A stretch of 64,000 nucleotides of DNA from Bondarzewia mesenterica (Eukaryota > Basidiomycota > Agaricomycetes > Russulales > Bondarzewiaceae). Shown here piece by piece: positions 60,501 through 64,000 of this stretch. Under the pieces are notes generated by a model. That model made no database searches and was not told where the DNA came from. It saw only the letters and a list, made by a program, of their open reading frames with translations. The translations under genes and the position numbers were made by a program. The stretch is from the NCBI GenBank assembly GCA_004802705.1, contig SGPL01000102.1, positions 1 through 64,000 on the forward strand, written 5' to 3'. The first letter of the stretch is position 1. Every line of letters starts with the position of its first letter.

Positions 60501-61180
60501 AAACTCTGTGATGCCTCTTCTTCAAATACCCATCGGTAGCCAAGGTAATGAGCAGGAATGGACTCCTCAATCGACTTCTTTGGCTTGTCTTTCCCTGCTT
60601 CTTCTGCTAGTTTCTGCAAGACTGAAGTCACACTAACCCTTTCCTTAGTTTCACAGCTGCGAAGGATTTTCTGGAGTGACTGTTAGTACTGCCAGTTTCG
60701 CCGATTCCTTTTGCACTAGTAGGGGCAGTTCTAAAAGTGTAGAGTTTCATTCCATCAGTCAATTGTTGAGTTGTGTGTTCTTAACCAGGAAAGCCCGAGA
60801 ATTATCTCATCATCTCCGATGTCTGATACATACAGCCTCATTATTTCGATATGATTTTCAATTTGCAACTAGAGGTAGACAAATTCTCTAATTCATCCCA
60901 AAATATTTTCCGTGTTATTGACATTCTAGATCTTGATTTCATTTTTTAGTTTCATTGTCCTAAGTTCATATCTTTGTACTGCTTTCTAATGAATAAACCT
61001 TCCAGTTGCCCTGCTGTCTATCATTGCTTTTGTCTTGATGTTTTTAGTGTCACTCTGTGATATCCAAGATGTAATTTCCAATTGTTCACCTTTGGTGGAT
61101 TTTACAAAAATAGAGTTATCGTAGCAGCCTTTCATCCAAAGCCACATCTGGAACTTTGGACTCGTCAAAAATCCTCTTTT
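57567..61180 (-). pseudogene. pol of gypsy copy D
   Basis: The protease has DSRATGRF at 60995-61018. The RT runs from about 60630 (KSIEESIPAHYLGYRWVFEE) to YMDD near 59984-59995. RNase H is at about 59280-59650. In the integrase, CVIYKASK near 58760 has the second Cys changed to Tyr, and the catalytic Asp in STDFITDLP is near 58660. The segment with the second Asp and the Glu (58350-58520) is disrupted. The GPF module and chromodomain lie at 57738-58007, with a stop after YLVQ (TGG to TAG). The stop is at 57567-57569. Confidence 0.9.
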
Positions 61181-61198
61181 TTCTCGTCGTCCCCTTTG

Positions 61199-62700
61199 CT
61201 AGATTTGGTGAGTGCTTCCCTTTCTTCTGTTGAGAGCTTCCTGATGACCTTTTTTGAGCTCCTCTACAGTCATCTTCTTGCTCTCTCCTTTTTTTTGCTG
61301 CTCTAGTGTAAATGTTTCAATCTGGGTAGTCCCTGGCCCGATGTCTAGTTTTGCTGCACCTAAAGCAGCACCCTTCATCCATGTACTGCTTTTTGTCTTT
61401 CTCTGACAGAGTGTTAGCAGCTCGTACTTTTGCCTTCCCCTTCTACTCCTTCCATTCCTTCCCTCTGTCCACGTCCATAGCATCTAGATCGCGTGCCTTG
61501 CTCCCTCTTGGTACCTAGCTTCCCTTGTCCTTTTGGGAGGAGTGGTGTCTTTCAAGGAAGGACTGTAGTTTTTGCCACTGATTATCGGCCATGGCTGCAT
61601 CTTTGTACCAATCCTCAATTTTAGTTGGTACTGGGTTCTTTCAGTAAACCTCCTTTACAATTGCTGGGTTCAGCACTTCTATGAAGTATTCGATGAGCGC
61701 AGAGCTCTCGGTGATTTCGGATTCTGATACTAGGTTTTTGAATTTGGCGATGAAGTCATCTGCCATTTGTTTCTCTTGTCTGATTTGAGATAGCTTTATC
61801 CTAGCATTTGCTGTGATGTTTGCATCAGCAAATTGGTCGATAAACTTGTCCTCGAAAGTTTTCCAGCTCTCATAGTCATCTTTCTTTTCGTACATTTCTA
61901 TCTTCAACCATTTCTAAGTCTCAGCTGTTCCTCCTTCTAGGCATGACAAGGCAAAGAGGACCTTTCTTTGCTCATCTATAGCTCCAGCATCATCGTGAAC
62001 TTCTTTTGGCTTTGCCCTAAAATAGACCTTGCATTCTAGGATGAAGAGCCTAGAGTTTTCTCTTCGCACGTCAAACGGGGAGGAAGTCATGACCTTTAGT
62101 CCTGACTTGCTGTTTGATGGTGCAGTTGCCATCCCTTGAGCAGATAGAGGAGGTAAAGGAGGTGGGTTTGATGGTAATGGGTTGAGAGTTTGTGGTTGGA
62201 TTGATTGAGACAGGTTTACATTAGTAGGAGGAGGAGGTAGTGCAGGTGCAGGTGGTCCTTGATCTAGTTCTGGTGGTGGGGCAGGGTTAATGACTTGTGG
62301 GCTGTCATGGAGTTCTTGGTGGATGCTTGCTTGTGAGGTTAGAATGGGCGGGCTACTAAATCTGGACGATCCTGGTGGTACATTCCTTCTGTTGTCTACA
62401 CGGAGTGCCACTGATGATGCAGAAGTCCCTCCTTGGATTTTAATAGGTAATGAGTCTCCTGTTTTGTGGAATATTCAGGAGTGGTGTTTGCTGCTATAGT
62501 AGATAAGGTGGATGGATTTATCCCCATCTTTGTAGATGTCTAGGTGTGTCCTCGAGAGGTACGTCTTTAGTGACACACTGTATCTTCCATCTAAAGGGAT
62601 CTCGACTCCTGGTGGTAAGGAGCTTGTAGATGAAATGGTGGCTAATTATTTGGAGACAAGGACATTTGCTGATACCTATACCAATGATGCTGCTATCTAT
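61199..62700 (-). pseudogene. gag of gypsy copy D
   Basis: The Pro-rich N-terminus and ENSRLFILECKVYFRAKPKE are at 61914-62411. ADANITANARIKLSQIRQEK is at 61760-61830. The zinc knuckle CFRCSKTRHRARDY near 61330-61370 has lost its last Cys to Tyr (TGC to TAC). Stops near 61453 and 61910 interrupt it. Confidence 0.87.
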
Positions 62701-62853
62701 CATCACTCCGGTATCTCTTAGTGCTTCTCCAAGGATTAGCTACTTTGGGCTCTTTGTTGCTTAGGTTTTTTAAGCCTTCAAGCGCAACTGGGTATGTCTA
62801 TAGTCCCTAGCCTGGGTTCAGTTTCAGGTTCATTTGTGAGAGCTTGATATAGT

Positions 62854-63275
62854 TATCAAGATGCTCTATGTCTGGTGGCATGACTTGATAGTCATGCCAG
62901 TTCTGGTGCTATTTTTGGTTGTTGTCTGTGAGGATTTGATCTGATGCTTAGGCTGAGGCTAAGGTCGAGCTGAGGTGACGTCAAAGGTAGGGGCTGGCAC
63001 CCTGTGTTCTATTGTGCATGAATCTAGGCTAATACAGAGTATAGACTAAGTATATCAAGCTGGAGAGAAGAGTATGACACTGCAAAGATATAAATAACTA
63101 GTGCTGCAGCACACGAACCTCCTGATATAACTATACAAGAGTGCGGGGATGAGGATGGATTCGAGTGAGTGGGGATTGCAAGTAATCAAGCCACCTTGTT
63201 GAAAGTGTAAGTAATCATGCATCTGAAAGTAGAAAACAAGAGAAAACTTAAACTGTACAGGTACCGTTTATGACA
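62854..63275 (-). repeat. 5' LTR of gypsy copy D
   Basis: This LTR is 422 bp and collinear with 55471-55892. The inner end has TGTCA changed to TATCA. Immediately inside lies AACTATATCAAGCTCTCACAA-type leader (minus sense), shared with copies A and C. I cannot assign a tRNA to it as primer. Confidence 0.93.
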
Positions 63276-63280
63276 AGCAG

Positions 63281-64000
63281 AAAGCTATTATGATGTAAAA
63301 TCAATCCTGAATAATGCTAAAGGTAAAATAGGCAAGATTAGTCATTATATTCACGTATCTTCAATATGTCATCCTAGTCACTTATCTTGGATTACTTGTC
63401 CATCATCTTACTGCATTTTGACAATCTTCTGCTATCTTACCATCTTCCTCTACTTATTATCTTCATAGAGTAGATCAAGCATTTTAAAAAGGCCATGCTT
63501 TTAGCTTTCAAAATAGTAAGTTTTTAATTTTAATAGACTAATTAAAAGACCAACTCACCTTTTGTAGAATGGCTATTCTAGAATCTTGTAGGACACATTG
63601 ATTATTACACTTGACAGTTAGGCATGGTCTCTACAAAATTTTGTTCAAGCCCAGAGGGTAAGTCTTTATTAGAATTAAAGTGAGCAGATTACAGAGGGGG
63701 TAAAAGTCAAGAGAAACCTCATTCTTCAGGCAAATAAGGGAGCAGAGCATCAAATGTTAAAGTGTTTAGTGGTGAGCAATAGCCATAAGAAGTTGACTAT
63801 TCTTGCACTTAATTTATAGAGGCCACTGGAGGAAAAGGAGTTCATTGAGAAGTGGAAGGAAAGACTGAGAATATGATGATTTACTTTATATATTAGCTGT
63901 ATAGATGTGTGTAGGAGAAGAAGAAATGAGACAGGTGATGATAAAGAAAGGAAAGCCTAGTTCTTATATCCATGTGTTTCTACATGTTTTTTATTATTTT
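63281..64000. other. No gene seen
   Basis: AT-rich flank of gypsy copy D to the window end. No supported frame, repeat or RNA gene. Confidence 0.45.

Larger units (their letters stand above)
55471..63275 (-). mobile_element. Ty3/gypsy chromodomain LTR retrotransposon, copy D, perfect target duplication
   Basis: This full-length element is 7805 bp with 422-bp LTRs and identical flanking 5-mers AGCAG at 55466-55470 and 63276-63280, which fixes its boundaries. It shows the same domain order as copy A, including the third ORF. Its decay is intermediate between copies A and C. It inserted into AT-rich, apparently non-coding sequence. Confidence 0.95.

Overview
The window is repeat-dense DNA from a filamentous basidiomycete, most likely an Agaricomycete. 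The evidence is the short GT..AG introns (about 53 to 125 bp where they can be placed exactly), three copies of a chromodomain Ty3/gypsy retrotransposon, and several gene families I recognise as expanded in mushroom-forming fungi: the tyrosine-recombinase 'DNA breaking-rejoining' family, an SAP-domain coiled-coil family, a cysteine-cluster coiled-coil family, CHAT/TPR proteins, and a large uncharacterised family with an SWWPKH-type motif. Almost every gene is broken by a nonsense change, frameshift, deletion or insertion. No bacterial operon, CRISPR array, rRNA or tRNA gene was seen.

Layout. 1-2040: tyrosine recombinase pseudogene (+). 2136-3977: SAP-domain gene (-), intact apart from one visible nonsense codon. 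4590-6729: cysteine-cluster/coiled-coil gene (-), decayed. 7053-10087: a giant foldback (palindromic) element, FB1. 10090-10345: 51-bp minisatellite. 10966-12803: second recombinase copy (-), truncated. 12808-12995: second minisatellite. 12996-15590: second foldback element, FB2. 15854-18437: unidentified multi-exon gene (-). 18750-20180: CHAT-domain pseudogene (+). About 21650-22200: AT-rich LTR-like stretch with clustered heat-shock-element motifs. 23036-33545: an uncharacterised gene (-) split by gypsy copy A (23320-31100). 33757-33996: tandem repeats. 35450-37190: decayed coding remnants. 37968-40330: Ty1/copia remnant (+). 43277-51071: gypsy copy C (+). 51290-52350: diverged inverted repeat. 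55471-63275: gypsy copy D (-) with a perfect 5-bp target duplication. The stretches between are AT-rich with no recognisable gene.

How it fits together. The left third (1-20 kb) is relatively GC-rich and holds gene-family members beside two related foldback elements. The right half (37-64 kb) is AT-rich and filled with nested, decayed retroelements. The three gypsy copies are one family with LTR, gag, pol (PR-RT-RH-IN-chromodomain), an additional 3' ORF, and LTR. That extra ORF carries a second CCHC zinc knuckle and is kept in all three copies. Where two copies can be compared, many damaging changes are C-to-T or G-to-A, several at CpG, which fits methylation- or RIP-like decay.

The most unusual features are the FB1/FB2 foldback family (arms built from a 12-bp T-rich repeat, about 144-bp tandem repeats and a conserved loop in opposite orientation in the two copies) and the zinc-knuckle third ORF of the gypsy family.
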